A stretch of 40,646 bases of DNA. It comes from an uncultured Prevotellaceae bacterium (GTDB taxonomy: Bacteria; Bacteroidota; Bacteroidia; Bacteroidales; Bacteroidaceae). Position 1 is the first letter of the stretch. Each line of letters starts with the position of its first letter. Shown here piece by piece: positions 1 to 6,283 of this stretch. Below the pieces are notes generated by a model. That model made no database searches, was not told the DNA's origin, and saw only the letters and a program-made list of their open reading frames with translations. The stretch is taken from contig CACXUV010000061.1 in NCBI GenBank assembly GCA_902770845.1, positions 1-40,646 on the forward strand. The letters are read 5' to 3'. The translations under genes were made by a program, and so were the position numbers.

Positions 1-130
1 TGTAGCCGTCGCCCTGTGTCTTGATGGGCACGTTGGCACTGACGTCCTGCAGGTAGGTGATGTCTTGCGGTGTCTTGCATGAAGCGAGCAGCAAGACAGC
101 CCATAGAATTAGAAGTCCTTGTTTCATCAT
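1..130 (-). CDS. Polysaccharide export outer-membrane lipoprotein (Wza/BexD-like), N-terminal part only
   Basis: The gene starts at the ATG at 130 and runs off the left edge of the window, leaving 43 codons. A second ATG follows immediately. The product begins with a hydrophobic signal of about 16 residues that ends in a lipobox (LLASC), followed by KTPQDITYLQDV. That sequence is typical of the mature start of Bacteroidales polysaccharide biosynthesis/export proteins, the outer-membrane exit channel of capsule or exopolysaccharide systems. It lies 26 nt downstream of two UpxY-like antiterminator genes, which is the standard head of a Bacteroidales capsule operon. Only the N-terminus is visible, so the family call rests on the lipobox, the short motif and the context. 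Confidence 0.72.
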   Translation of the reverse strand, partial: MMKQGLLILWAVLLLASCKTPQDITYLQDVSANVPIKTQGDGY

Positions 131-156
131 ATTTTGTTTTCTGTTATTCTCTTGAT

Positions 157-735
157 TCAGTTCTGTGGTTTCTGCTTGCGCTCATCGAGATAGTGCAGCT
201 GGCTGTTGGGCACGTCCATAATGCCGACGGCAGCCACTCCCTCGACGCACACGGCCACACAGCGTAGTCCCTTGATGCGCTTGACCTCGCCAATGATGCC
301 GGCAAAGTCGCCCTGGGTGATTTCGACCCTGGGGCCTGGTTTGCTGACGAACTGCATGTTTTCGAAAAACACGATGCGCTCGTCGGCAGCGAGGGAGGAC
401 AGACGCAGGAAGGCCGACATCTGAGCGTCGGGGATGCGGATGATGACTTGTCCGTTGTCATGAGTCGACGGGCGAGTCATGTAGCGCAGCGGCTCGAGCT
501 GGCTGCAAGACCGCTTGAGCTCCGTGAGCCTCTGTTGCGAGGAATGCACGAAGATGAGGTTGTGGACGGCTGGCACCTGGCGCAGCTCTTCGCCCATGCC
601 CTTCTTGACCCAACACGACTTGAGGGGCAGAAAACACTCGATGCCCAGGCGGTCGAGCTCGCTCTTGATTAGGAGTTCGCGGCTGTAGGTGGCTCGCATG
701 GGGAACCATGAGAGGTCTGTGCTATTCGTCATCAT
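157..735 (-). CDS. UpxY-family (NusG-like) transcription antiterminator, second copy
   Basis: This 192-aa protein has the two parts expected of UpxY/NusG paralogues. An N-terminal NGN-like domain begins around LSWFPMRATYSRE (residues 8-20) and runs to about residue 110. A C-terminal KOW domain lies at about 130-160 (KPGPRVEITQGDFAGIIGEV). In Bacteroides, UpxY proteins load onto RNA polymerase in the leader of one capsule operon and stop premature termination, so the operon is transcribed to its end. The start overlaps the stop of the upstream paralogue by 14 nt, suggesting translational coupling, and a polysaccharide-export gene follows. ATGATG at the start leaves a one-codon uncertainty. The sequence is clearly diverged from the first copy, so it is not a recent duplicate. 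Which transcript it serves is inference. Confidence 0.85.
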   Translation of the reverse strand: MMTNSTDLSWFPMRATYSRELLIKSELDRLGIECFLPLKSCWVKKGMGEELRQVPAVHNLIFVHSSQQRLTELKRSCSQLEPLRYMTRPSTHDNGQVIIRIPDAQMSAFLRLSSLAADERIVFFENMQFVSKPGPRVEITQGDFAGIIGEVKRIKGLRCVAVCVEGVAAVGIMDVPNSQLHYLDERKQKPQN

Positions 736-1321
736 CGATTTTCATGAGGTGTTTCTTCGGCACGTTGACAATGGCTACTGCCATGACGTTCTGGATGGGA
801 ATGACCACACAGAGATGCTTCTTGATGCTCTTGACAACGCCCTCGATGCCTTCGAACGGCCCTTTCCTGATTCGCACCTTCTGTCCCGGCTTGCAGGCAA
901 ACTCCATGTTCTCGAGCATGATGACCTGTTCGTTGGCTTCGTTGATGACGCGCATGAAATGTTCCATCTGCTTGTCGGGCACATGGGCAATCTCGGCTGT
1001 GGGAGCGTAGGTGTCGTCGCAGTCTTTGTTGATGACATAGCGTAGATGCTCATATCTGCTTTTGTCGGCCTTGAGCTGTTTGAGATTGCCAAGTGACGTT
1101 CGGATGAAGATGTAGTTGACAAGTGCCGGAACGTAGGTCATGTCCTCGGCATCAACCAGGTTCCTGGGCACGTAGGTGCTTTCGACGGTTGGCTCATGAG
1201 AGAGAAGCTCGTTCAGGGCATTCTGGCGCTTGGCACTGGAATGGAAGATGCGCATGGGATACCATCGAAGCATGGCGTCCTGATGTGGGCTGTTCATGTC
1301 GTCGGCTACGAGGTGGCTCAT
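722..1321 (-). CDS. UpxY-family (NusG-like) transcription antiterminator, first copy
   Basis: This 199-aa NusG-like protein has an NGN domain starting near residue 19 (LRWYPMRIFHSSAKRQ) and a KOW domain near residues 142-170 (CKPGQKVRIRKGPFEGIEGV). The acidic C-terminus ends in KIDDDE. The start at 1321 is preceded by a good Shine-Dalgarno-like AAGGGAG. It is the first gene downstream of the putative invertible promoter, with a leader of about 250 nt, so its expression should depend on the switch orientation. It is expected to act on the polysaccharide operon that continues past the left edge. No UpxZ-type inhibitor gene is seen next to it. Alternative: one of the two copies could act in trans on other loci. 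Confidence 0.85.
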   Translation of the reverse strand: MSHLVADDMNSPHQDAMLRWYPMRIFHSSAKRQNALNELLSHEPTVESTYVPRNLVDAEDMTYVPALVNYIFIRTSLGNLKQLKADKSRYEHLRYVINKDCDDTYAPTAEIAHVPDKQMEHFMRVINEANEQVIMLENMEFACKPGQKVRIRKGPFEGIEGVVKSIKKHLCVVIPIQNVMAVAIVNVPKKHLMKIDDDE

Positions 1322-1549
1322 CGTTGTTGCTCCCTTGTGTGAAGAGCATATCTTGGGGACTCCGCATCGGCAGATGCAGATGGGAACGGAGTGCCCGTCG
1401 GGGATTTTTCGTCTCCTATGTACTTATTGGGAAGCGACATATAAAGACTACTTTTCTTTCTCAACTATCCTTTTGTCAGTCGATTAGAGTCTGGAATTGC
1501 TATTTGCTTGCCTACATTTTCCAGCTGTCATTGAACCCAAAGTTCTGTA
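1322..1549 (-). promoter_or_regulatory. Leader region of the upxY operon, with a long hairpin
   Basis: This is untranslated sequence between the left switch repeat and the first antiterminator gene; no supported ORF is seen. It contains an inverted pair, 1355-1364 (GGGGACTCCG) and 1387-1396 (CGGAGTGCCC), pairing at 9 of 10 positions around a 22-nt loop. On the + strand a short CCCGTCGGGG arm pair followed by ATTTTT (1394-1406) resembles a terminator. The mRNA of the antiterminator genes would carry this structure. UpxY proteins are known to need the 5' leader of their own operon to act, so this is the obvious place for a pause or terminator, but that is inference. Confidence 0.5.
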
Positions 1550-1564
1550 TCTCTGACGCAGAGA
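1550..1564 (-). repeat. Left inverted repeat of the putative promoter switch
   Basis: The reverse-complement copy of TCTCTGCGTCAGAGA, itself nearly palindromic (arms TCTCTG/CAGAGA around three bases). It lies about 17 nt downstream of the -7 element, so it would fall in the first nucleotides of the upxY transcript, where it could fold into a small 5' hairpin. Confidence 0.82.
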
Positions 1565-1580
1565 AGTTGTTAATTTGCTG

Positions 1581-1588
1581 CAAAGGTA
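1581..1588 (-). promoter_or_regulatory. -7 element TACCTTTG inside the invertible segment
   Basis: An exact match to TAnnTTTG on the - strand, directed at the antiterminator genes. The -33 element is weak: 19-23 nt upstream the sequence is A/T-rich (TTTTATAA) without a clean TTTG, and the nearest TTTG (1623-1620) is 31 nt away. The expected start of transcription is near 1574, inside the invertible segment. Confidence 0.65.
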
Positions 1589-1659
1589 CGAAAAATTTTC
1601 GTTTCTGTTATAAAACTTGCAAAAAAATTCTCCTGTTCCTGGATTTTAGGAATTATTCC

Positions 1660-1700
1660 GTACAGTGCGGTTGTCTGAATGTAGGGCAGCCGCACTGTAC
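1660..1700. repeat. 11-bp inverted repeat inside the invertible segment
   Basis: GTACAGTGCGG (1660-1670) and CCGCACTGTAC (1690-1700) pair perfectly around a 19-nt loop. There is no clear U-tract on either side. A short palindrome (GGAATTATTCC, 1649-1659) abuts it. It could insulate the switch promoter from transcription leaving the recombinase gene, or bind a regulator or the recombinase. Confidence 0.6.
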
Positions 1701-1741
1701 ATATCTCTTTTGTTACAGCGCGTTACAAAAAAACTAAAGCC

Positions 1742-1756
1742 TCTCTGCGTCAGAGA
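1742..1756 (+). repeat. Right inverted repeat of the putative promoter switch
   Basis: Identical over 15 bp to the left copy in inverted orientation; the palindromic arms extend one base further on each side here (CTCTCTG/CAGAGAG). The TGA stop codon of the recombinase gene lies inside it. Because exchange at this site leaves the repeat sequence unchanged, the recombinase reading frame would survive inversion. Confidence 0.82.
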
Positions 1757-2787
1757 GATATTGTTTTCTGGTACTTCTTTTTGTTACTTTTGGTTTCCTT
1801 CTTGCGAAAAACGTGCTTGAGCAGTTCCCTGTTCGTTTGGTGAATGACGCTTGCCTCCAACGATTTCAGATAGATTTGCGTGGTCTTCTCGGAGTTGTGC
1901 CCCATGGACTGGCTAATGACGGGCAGTGGGATGTTTTGTCGATAAGCCGTTGTGGCCCAGGAGTGGCGGCTGACATAGGAGGTGAGCTTGGGATGGCCCA
2001 GCATCTTTCCCAGTTGGGCAAGGCAGGCATTGTAGCGTGTGATGGCGTAGCGGTATTGTTGATATACCTGATTGTAGTTGCCTGTCTTGGTGAGGATGGG
2101 GAAGAGATAGTCCGTCGTGGAAGGATAGCGGTCGATGATGGTCTGCATCATGGGTTCCACCTGCACCTCGATGCGTTGTTTGGTCTTGCGCCGCACGTAG
2201 GTGATCATGCCATCGGAAACATTGGACTTGCGCATGAAGGCGAGGTCGACGAATGTGAGGCCACGGGCACAGAAACAGAACACGAACATGTCGCGGGCAA
2301 ACTCCAGTGGGCGTTGGCGGTGTGCAAGGCGTCGGCTATCGGGCTTATACCCCTGCTCTATCAGTATCTTTCGGATGTCAAGCGAACAGAGCCGACAGAT
2401 GGCTTCCGGTCCGATGGCCCGTTTCACGGTTCTGGCTACACCGCGATAGACACCCTTGAAGGGTGCGCCGTCTTCGGTGAGACCCTGTTTCACAGCCTTG
2501 TTGTAGACGGATTGCAGGGCGCGGGCATAGAAAGAGCAGGTGTTCTTGCACAGACCGCTGGCAAGCAACCATGACTCGTAGTCGCTGGCAAGCAAGGGAG
2601 AGAGCTGCTTGAAAGTGACGTCGTTCTTGCCTCTTGACAGGAGAAAGCGGTGGAAACTGTGACCAGCGCTGGTGTAGTTGTTGGCCACGGCAATGTGACC
2701 GTTTTCGCGCTGATGGGTTGCCTCGCACTTGAGAAAGGAGAGGAAGCATGTGGCTTGCTTTTGGGAGCGTTTTTCTTTTTTGTTCAT
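1750..2787 (-). CDS. Tyrosine site-specific recombinase, probable DNA invertase of the adjacent promoter switch
   Basis: This 345-aa protein has an N-terminal SAM-like core-binding domain (about residues 15-120) and a C-terminal catalytic domain (about 125-320). The catalytic residues are visible: Arg175 in CARGLTFVDLAFM, Lys201/203 in RRKTKQ, Arg274 in TSYVSRHSWAT, His297 in MGHNSEKTT and nucleophile Tyr306 in IYLKSL. The family's usual HxxR His is Tyr here, as is common in Bacteroidales members. The C-terminus is basic (KKETKSNKKK). The TGA stop lies inside the right repeat of the putative invertible promoter, so this enzyme most likely inverts it. It is transcribed divergently from metF. 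No clear -7 element was found upstream. Alternative: an integrase of a decayed mobile element, but no other element genes are present. Confidence 0.9.
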   Translation of the reverse strand: MNKKEKRSQKQATCFLSFLKCEATHQRENGHIAVANNYTSAGHSFHRFLLSRGKNDVTFKQLSPLLASDYESWLLASGLCKNTCSFYARALQSVYNKAVKQGLTEDGAPFKGVYRGVARTVKRAIGPEAICRLCSLDIRKILIEQGYKPDSRRLAHRQRPLEFARDMFVFCFCARGLTFVDLAFMRKSNVSDGMITYVRRKTKQRIEVQVEPMMQTIIDRYPSTTDYLFPILTKTGNYNQVYQQYRYAITRYNACLAQLGKMLGHPKLTSYVSRHSWATTAYRQNIPLPVISQSMGHNSEKTTQIYLKSLEASVIHQTNRELLKHVFRKKETKSNKKKYQKTISL

Positions 2788-2789
2788 TT

Positions 2790-2826
2790 CTTTTTGAGTT
2801 TTTGAGTTTTATGAGTTTTTGAGTAT
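2790..2826 (-). repeat. Short tandem repeats ACTCAAAA in the recombinase leader
   Basis: Read on the - strand, four copies of ACTCAAAA(A), one with an inserted T, occur 8-9 nt apart directly before the recombinase start codon. The outermost copy (ATACTCAAAAA) recurs on the + strand at 2915-2925, just before the metF start. A GTATGG/CCATAC palindrome (2823-2836) abuts them. Confidence 0.6.
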
Positions 2827-2876
2827 GGAACCATACCTGTTTTTGGGGCGGGACTGCGTTAATCTTCTGAAATTGC

Positions 2877-2907
2877 TTTGCTGCGTCAGTATTTTTTCGT
2901 AATTTTG
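2877..2907 (+). promoter_or_regulatory. metF promoter
   Basis: TTTG at 2877-2880, a 19-nt spacer, then TAATTTTG at 2900-2907: a full match to the Bacteroidetes consensus. Transcription should start near 2914, which rules out the in-frame codon at 2878 as the metF start and favours ATG 2935. The spacer contains CTGCGTCAG (2881-2889), the central nine bases of the switch repeat. Confidence 0.8.
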
Positions 2908-2934
2908 TGCCCAAATACTCAAAAAGCAACAGTA

Positions 2935-3894
2935 ATGGCAGTAGCAAATATCATTAATGCGGAGCAGCAGGAGCGACAGTTCTCGTTTGAGGTGCTGCCT
3001 CCCCTAAAGGGCACGGGTACGGAACGGTTGTTTCAGGACATTGCCAAACTGTGCGAGTTGCAACCGGCTTTCATCAACATAACGACGCACCACAGCGAAT
3101 ATATATATAAAGAGGTGGGCGACGGACGTTTTGAGCGACAGCGCGTGAGACGTCGACCCGGCACCATTGCCGTGGCGGCTGCCATACAGCAGCACTTCGG
3201 CGTGACGGTGCAGCCCCACGTGATATGCAGTGGCGCCACAGTGGAAGATATAGAGTATGAACTGCTGGATTTGCAGTTCCTGGGCATTACCGACCTGTTG
3301 CTGCTGCGTGGCGACAAGGCCAAGGACGATGCTGTGTTCAAGCCCACACCAGGCGGACATGCCCATACGACAGACCTGATCAGGCAGGTGCAGCGTTTCA
3401 ACGACGGCTTCTTTGCCGACGGCACGCCTATCAAGAATCCCGGTCCGCGCTTCGACATCGGCGTGGCCTGCTATCCTGAGAAGCATGAGGAGGCAGCCAA
3501 CCTGGAACGCGACATGGAGTATCTGAGACAGAAACAGGAACTGGGGGCGCAGTATGCTGTGACCCAGCTGTTCTTTGACAACCGAAAATACTTCAGCTTT
3601 GTAGAGAAAGCAAGGCAGATGGACATCACGATTCCCATCATACCAGGCATCAAGCCACTTGCTAAACTGAGTCAGCTGACAGTGGTGCCAAAGACGTTTC
3701 ACTGCGACATACCCGAAGAACTGGCTCGCGAAATCGTGAAGTGCAAGACTGACGACGATGCCCGGCAGCTGGGCATAGAATGGACCACGGAACAGTGTCG
3801 CGAGCTGTATCAGCATGGCATCTGTGACATACACTTCTACACCATGGGGGCTGTGGACTCGGTGGTGGAGATCGTGCGTAGCCTTAGACGCTGA
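2935..3894 (+). CDS. metF: Methylenetetrahydrofolate reductase
   Basis: Predicted to reduce 5,10-methylene-THF to 5-methyl-THF with FAD in the cytoplasm, supplying methyl groups for methionine synthesis. The 319-aa product has the family's beta/alpha-barrel motifs: FSFEVLPPLKG near the N-terminus, with the catalytic-type Glu; LLLRGDKAKDD; FDIGVACYPEKHEEA; and QYAVTQLFFDN. The length is close to that of bacterial MetF enzymes. The start at 2935 was chosen because a complete promoter ends at 2907; an in-frame extension to 2878 would begin inside it. holB follows after 22 nt, so the two are probably co-transcribed. It is divergent from the recombinase gene. Confidence 0.93.
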   Translation: MAVANIINAEQQERQFSFEVLPPLKGTGTERLFQDIAKLCELQPAFINITTHHSEYIYKEVGDGRFERQRVRRRPGTIAVAAAIQQHFGVTVQPHVICSGATVEDIEYELLDLQFLGITDLLLLRGDKAKDDAVFKPTPGGHAHTTDLIRQVQRFNDGFFADGTPIKNPGPRFDIGVACYPEKHEEAANLERDMEYLRQKQELGAQYAVTQLFFDNRKYFSFVEKARQMDITIPIIPGIKPLAKLSQLTVVPKTFHCDIPEELAREIVKCKTDDDARQLGIEWTTEQCRELYQHGICDIHFYTMGAVDSVVEIVRSLRR

Positions 3895-3916
3895 CTTAGG
3901 GGCGAAAAAAAGAGAA

Positions 3917-5017
3917 ATGACATTCGAAGACGTAATAGGACAGGAAGAGGTGCGTGAGCGCTTGCTGCAGATGGTGAGAGAAGACCGTTTGCCGCATGCC
4001 ATCATGCTGTGCGGACCGTCGGGGGTGGGCAAGCTGGCCATTGCCGTGGCTTTTGGCAGCTATCTGCTGGGCGAAGACAACGCCATGGTGCGCAAGCTGG
4101 AGCATCCCGACCTGCACTTCACCTATCCCACCATCAAGTTGTCCTCGATGGGGTCTGACCATAAGCCCACGAGCGACGACTTCGCCCAAGAATGGCACGA
4201 GTTGCTGATGCGTGGCCCTTACTTCAGCATTGACCAGTGGCTGACGGCCATTGGTGCTGAGAACCAACAAGCCATCATCACGGCAGGCGAGAGTGACAGT
4301 CTGGTGCGCAAACTGAGTCTGAAATCGAGTCAGGGCGGCTACAAGGTGAGCATTGTGTGGTTGCCGGAGCGCATGAACATTGAGTGTGCCAATAAACTGC
4401 TGAAACTGATAGAAGAACCACCACGGCAAACGGTGTTCCTGATGGTGTGCGAAGAGCCCGACAAACTGTTGGAGACCATTCGCAGCAGGGTGCAGCGCAT
4501 CGACGTGAAACGAATCAGCTCCGAGAGCATTGAACGGGCACTGGTGGAGCAGCGGGGCATTGACGAGCAGCATGCGCATCGCATTGCCCGACTGGCAAAC
4601 GGCTCATGGCTGAAAGCGCTGCAAGAGTTGCAGGTGGGTTCGGAAAATGAGCAGTTTCTGGATTTGTTTATCATGCTGATGCGACTGGCCTACCAGCGCA
4701 AGGTGAAGGACCTGCGCCGCTGGAGCGAGACGATGGCTGCCTTCGGACGAGAGAAGCAACGACGTTTCCTTACTTTTTTCCTGCGAATGCTCAGGGAGAA
4801 TTTCATGTACAACTTCGGACAGCATGAACTGCTATACATGACGCAGCAGGAGGAGGATTTCTCGAAGAACTTTGCCCGGTTCATCAATGAGGCAAACATC
4901 CTGTCGATGTACGACCTGGCTAATCGAGCCATGCGGGATATCGGCCAGAACGCCAATGCGAAGATTGTGTTCTTCGACTTTGCGTTGCAAATGATTGTGC
5001 TGCTGATACAGAAATAG
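3917..5017 (+). CDS. holB: DNA polymerase III subunit delta' (clamp-loader subunit)
   Basis: This 366-aa AAA+ protein of the clamp loader helps place the sliding clamp on DNA during replication. It starts MTFEDVIGQEEVRERL, has a Walker A motif GPSGVGK at residues 33-39, and a Walker-B-region helix with ANKLLKLIEEPP that is characteristic of delta'/DnaX proteins. An SRV sits where SRC/SRT is usual. The Cys4 zinc module normally inserted after Walker A seems to be missing: the sequence runs LLGEDNAMVRKLEHPDLHF with no Cys pair. The start at 3917 follows an A/G-rich stretch and matches the conserved beginning; an upstream in-frame codon at 3815 lies inside metF. It is followed by ricT and gldH on the same strand. 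Confidence 0.88.
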   Translation: MTFEDVIGQEEVRERLLQMVREDRLPHAIMLCGPSGVGKLAIAVAFGSYLLGEDNAMVRKLEHPDLHFTYPTIKLSSMGSDHKPTSDDFAQEWHELLMRGPYFSIDQWLTAIGAENQQAIITAGESDSLVRKLSLKSSQGGYKVSIVWLPERMNIECANKLLKLIEEPPRQTVFLMVCEEPDKLLETIRSRVQRIDVKRISSESIERALVEQRGIDEQHAHRIARLANGSWLKALQELQVGSENEQFLDLFIMLMRLAYQRKVKDLRRWSETMAAFGREKQRRFLTFFLRMLRENFMYNFGQHELLYMTQQEEDFSKNFARFINEANILSMYDLANRAMRDIGQNANAKIVFFDFALQMIVLLIQK

Positions 5018-5077
5018 CGGATTCAACGGGCCTGATGAGGCCAATGAACTTGATAACAAAAAATATAAAAAGAAGAT

Positions 5078-6283
5078 ATGATTCCTGAAGAAAGAAGAGA
5101 TTTAGAAATACGCACGGGATGCGATCGTGGACTGTGCAAACAGGCCATTGGGCGACAGGACAGGCAGCTGAATACCTATGACTGGTTGGCCGACGTGCCT
5201 GGCAACATGGACACGAACGACCTGGTGGAGGTGCAGTTCAAGCACACCCGTAAAGGCTACTTCCACAACGTGAACCGACTGCCGCTGAAGAAAGGCGACA
5301 TCGTAGCCGTGGAGGCCAGTCCGGGCCACGACATCGGAGTGGTGACGCTGACGGGACGACTGGTGGAGATGCAACTGAAGAAGGCCAACCTGAAGAGCGC
5401 CGACGATATAAAGCGCATCTACCGGCTGGCCCGGCAAGTGGACATGGACAAGTTCAAGGAGGCCAAGGCTCGCGAACATGAGACGATGATCGAGAGCCGT
5501 GAGATTGCCAAGGGACTGGGACTGAAGATGAAGATTGGCGACGTGGAGTTTCAAGGTGACGGACAGAAAGCCATCTTCTATTACATTGCCGACGAGCGCG
5601 TGGACTTCCGTCAGCTGATCAAAGACCTGGCTGCTGCTTTCCATGTGCGCATTGAGATGAAGCAGATTGGTGCCCGACAGGAGGCTGGCCGTATTGGCGG
5701 AACAGGACCTTGCGGACGCGAACTGTGCTGTGCCACGTGGATGAAGAACTTTGTGAGCGTGTCGACAGGCGCTGCCCGCTATCAGGACATCTCGCTGAAC
5801 CCGCAGAAGCTGGCTGGCATGTGTGCCAAGCTGAAGTGCTGTCTGAACTATGAGGTGGACGAATACATTGAGGCAGGACGTCAGTTGCCGGGGCACGACG
5901 TCGTTTTGCAGACGCTGGATGCCGACTACTTCATGTTCAAGCGTGACATATTGTCCGGCCAGCTGACCTACAGTACCGACAAGCGTGTGGCTGCCAATCT
6001 GGAGACTATCAGTGCCGAGCGGGCCAAGGAGGTGATCGAGATGAACAAGCGGGGAGAGAAGCCGGAGAGCCTGCAGGCCGACGAAGACCAGAAAGAGCCC
6101 GAAGGACCCGTGGATTTGCTGGAAGGCGACAGCATCACCCGCTTTGACAAGGCCAAGAAGAAAAAGAAGAAAAAGCCGCAGGCACGTGTAGCTGCCGAAG
6201 GTGGTGGGGAGAAAACACCCAAGCCTGTTCAGCGGAAAAAGAAGCCCAGAAACGATGCCAAGCAGCATGAAGCTAAGGAATAG
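5078..6283 (+). CDS. ricT: RicT/YaaT-family PSP1-domain protein
   Basis: This 401-aa protein has a PSP1 C-terminal domain with the conserved cysteine clusters GPCGRELCCATW and MCAKLKCCLNYE (about residues 210-265). In the Bacillus RicT complex these cysteines bind iron-sulfur clusters, and the complex affects RNA processing and signalling. The role in Bacteroidetes is less clear. The last 60 residues are a basic, low-complexity tail (a run of eight lysines, then proline/lysine-rich), probably disordered. The start at 5078 lies 60 nt after holB. The 3' end overlaps gldH by 17 nt, so gldH translation is probably coupled. This ricT-gldH neighbourhood is common in Bacteroidetes. Confidence 0.87.
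   Translation: MIPEERRDLEIRTGCDRGLCKQAIGRQDRQLNTYDWLADVPGNMDTNDLVEVQFKHTRKGYFHNVNRLPLKKGDIVAVEASPGHDIGVVTLTGRLVEMQLKKANLKSADDIKRIYRLARQVDMDKFKEAKAREHETMIESREIAKGLGLKMKIGDVEFQGDGQKAIFYYIADERVDFRQLIKDLAAAFHVRIEMKQIGARQEAGRIGGTGPCGRELCCATWMKNFVSVSTGAARYQDISLNPQKLAGMCAKLKCCLNYEVDEYIEAGRQLPGHDVVLQTLDADYFMFKRDILSGQLTYSTDKRVAANLETISAERAKEVIEMNKRGEKPESLQADEDQKEPEGPVDLLEGDSITRFDKAKKKKKKKPQARVAAEGGGEKTPKPVQRKKKPRNDAKQHEAKE

Larger units (their letters stand above)
1550..1756. promoter_or_regulatory. Putative invertible promoter (inverton) controlling the polysaccharide locus
   Basis: Two perfect 15-bp inverted copies of TCTCTGCGTCAGAGA (1550-1564 as its reverse complement, 1742-1756 direct) flank 177 bp. 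The flanked piece carries a Bacteroidetes -7 element, TACCTTTG, on the - strand at 1588-1581. In this orientation it points to the UpxY-like genes. The repeat centre (GCG/CGC) is asymmetric, so the two copies have a defined inverted orientation. A tyrosine recombinase gene abuts the right repeat. Invertible promoters flanked by short inverted repeats with an adjacent site-specific recombinase are the established cause of capsule phase variation in Bacteroidales. Inversion itself was not observed here; only one orientation is present. Confidence 0.8.

Noticed and set aside
1123-1737. A 204-codon + strand open frame across the upxY leader and switch.
   Set aside because: It overlaps the antiterminator gene on the other strand, the putative switch and its promoter, and has no recognisable domain.
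2816-2925. An 11-bp inverted repeat (TTTTTGAGTAT / ATACTCAAAAA) around the metF promoter as a second invertible promoter.
   Set aside because: The arms are A/T-rich and one is just one of four tandem copies in the recombinase leader; the pair does not extend beyond 11 bp. A shared leader motif explains it better.
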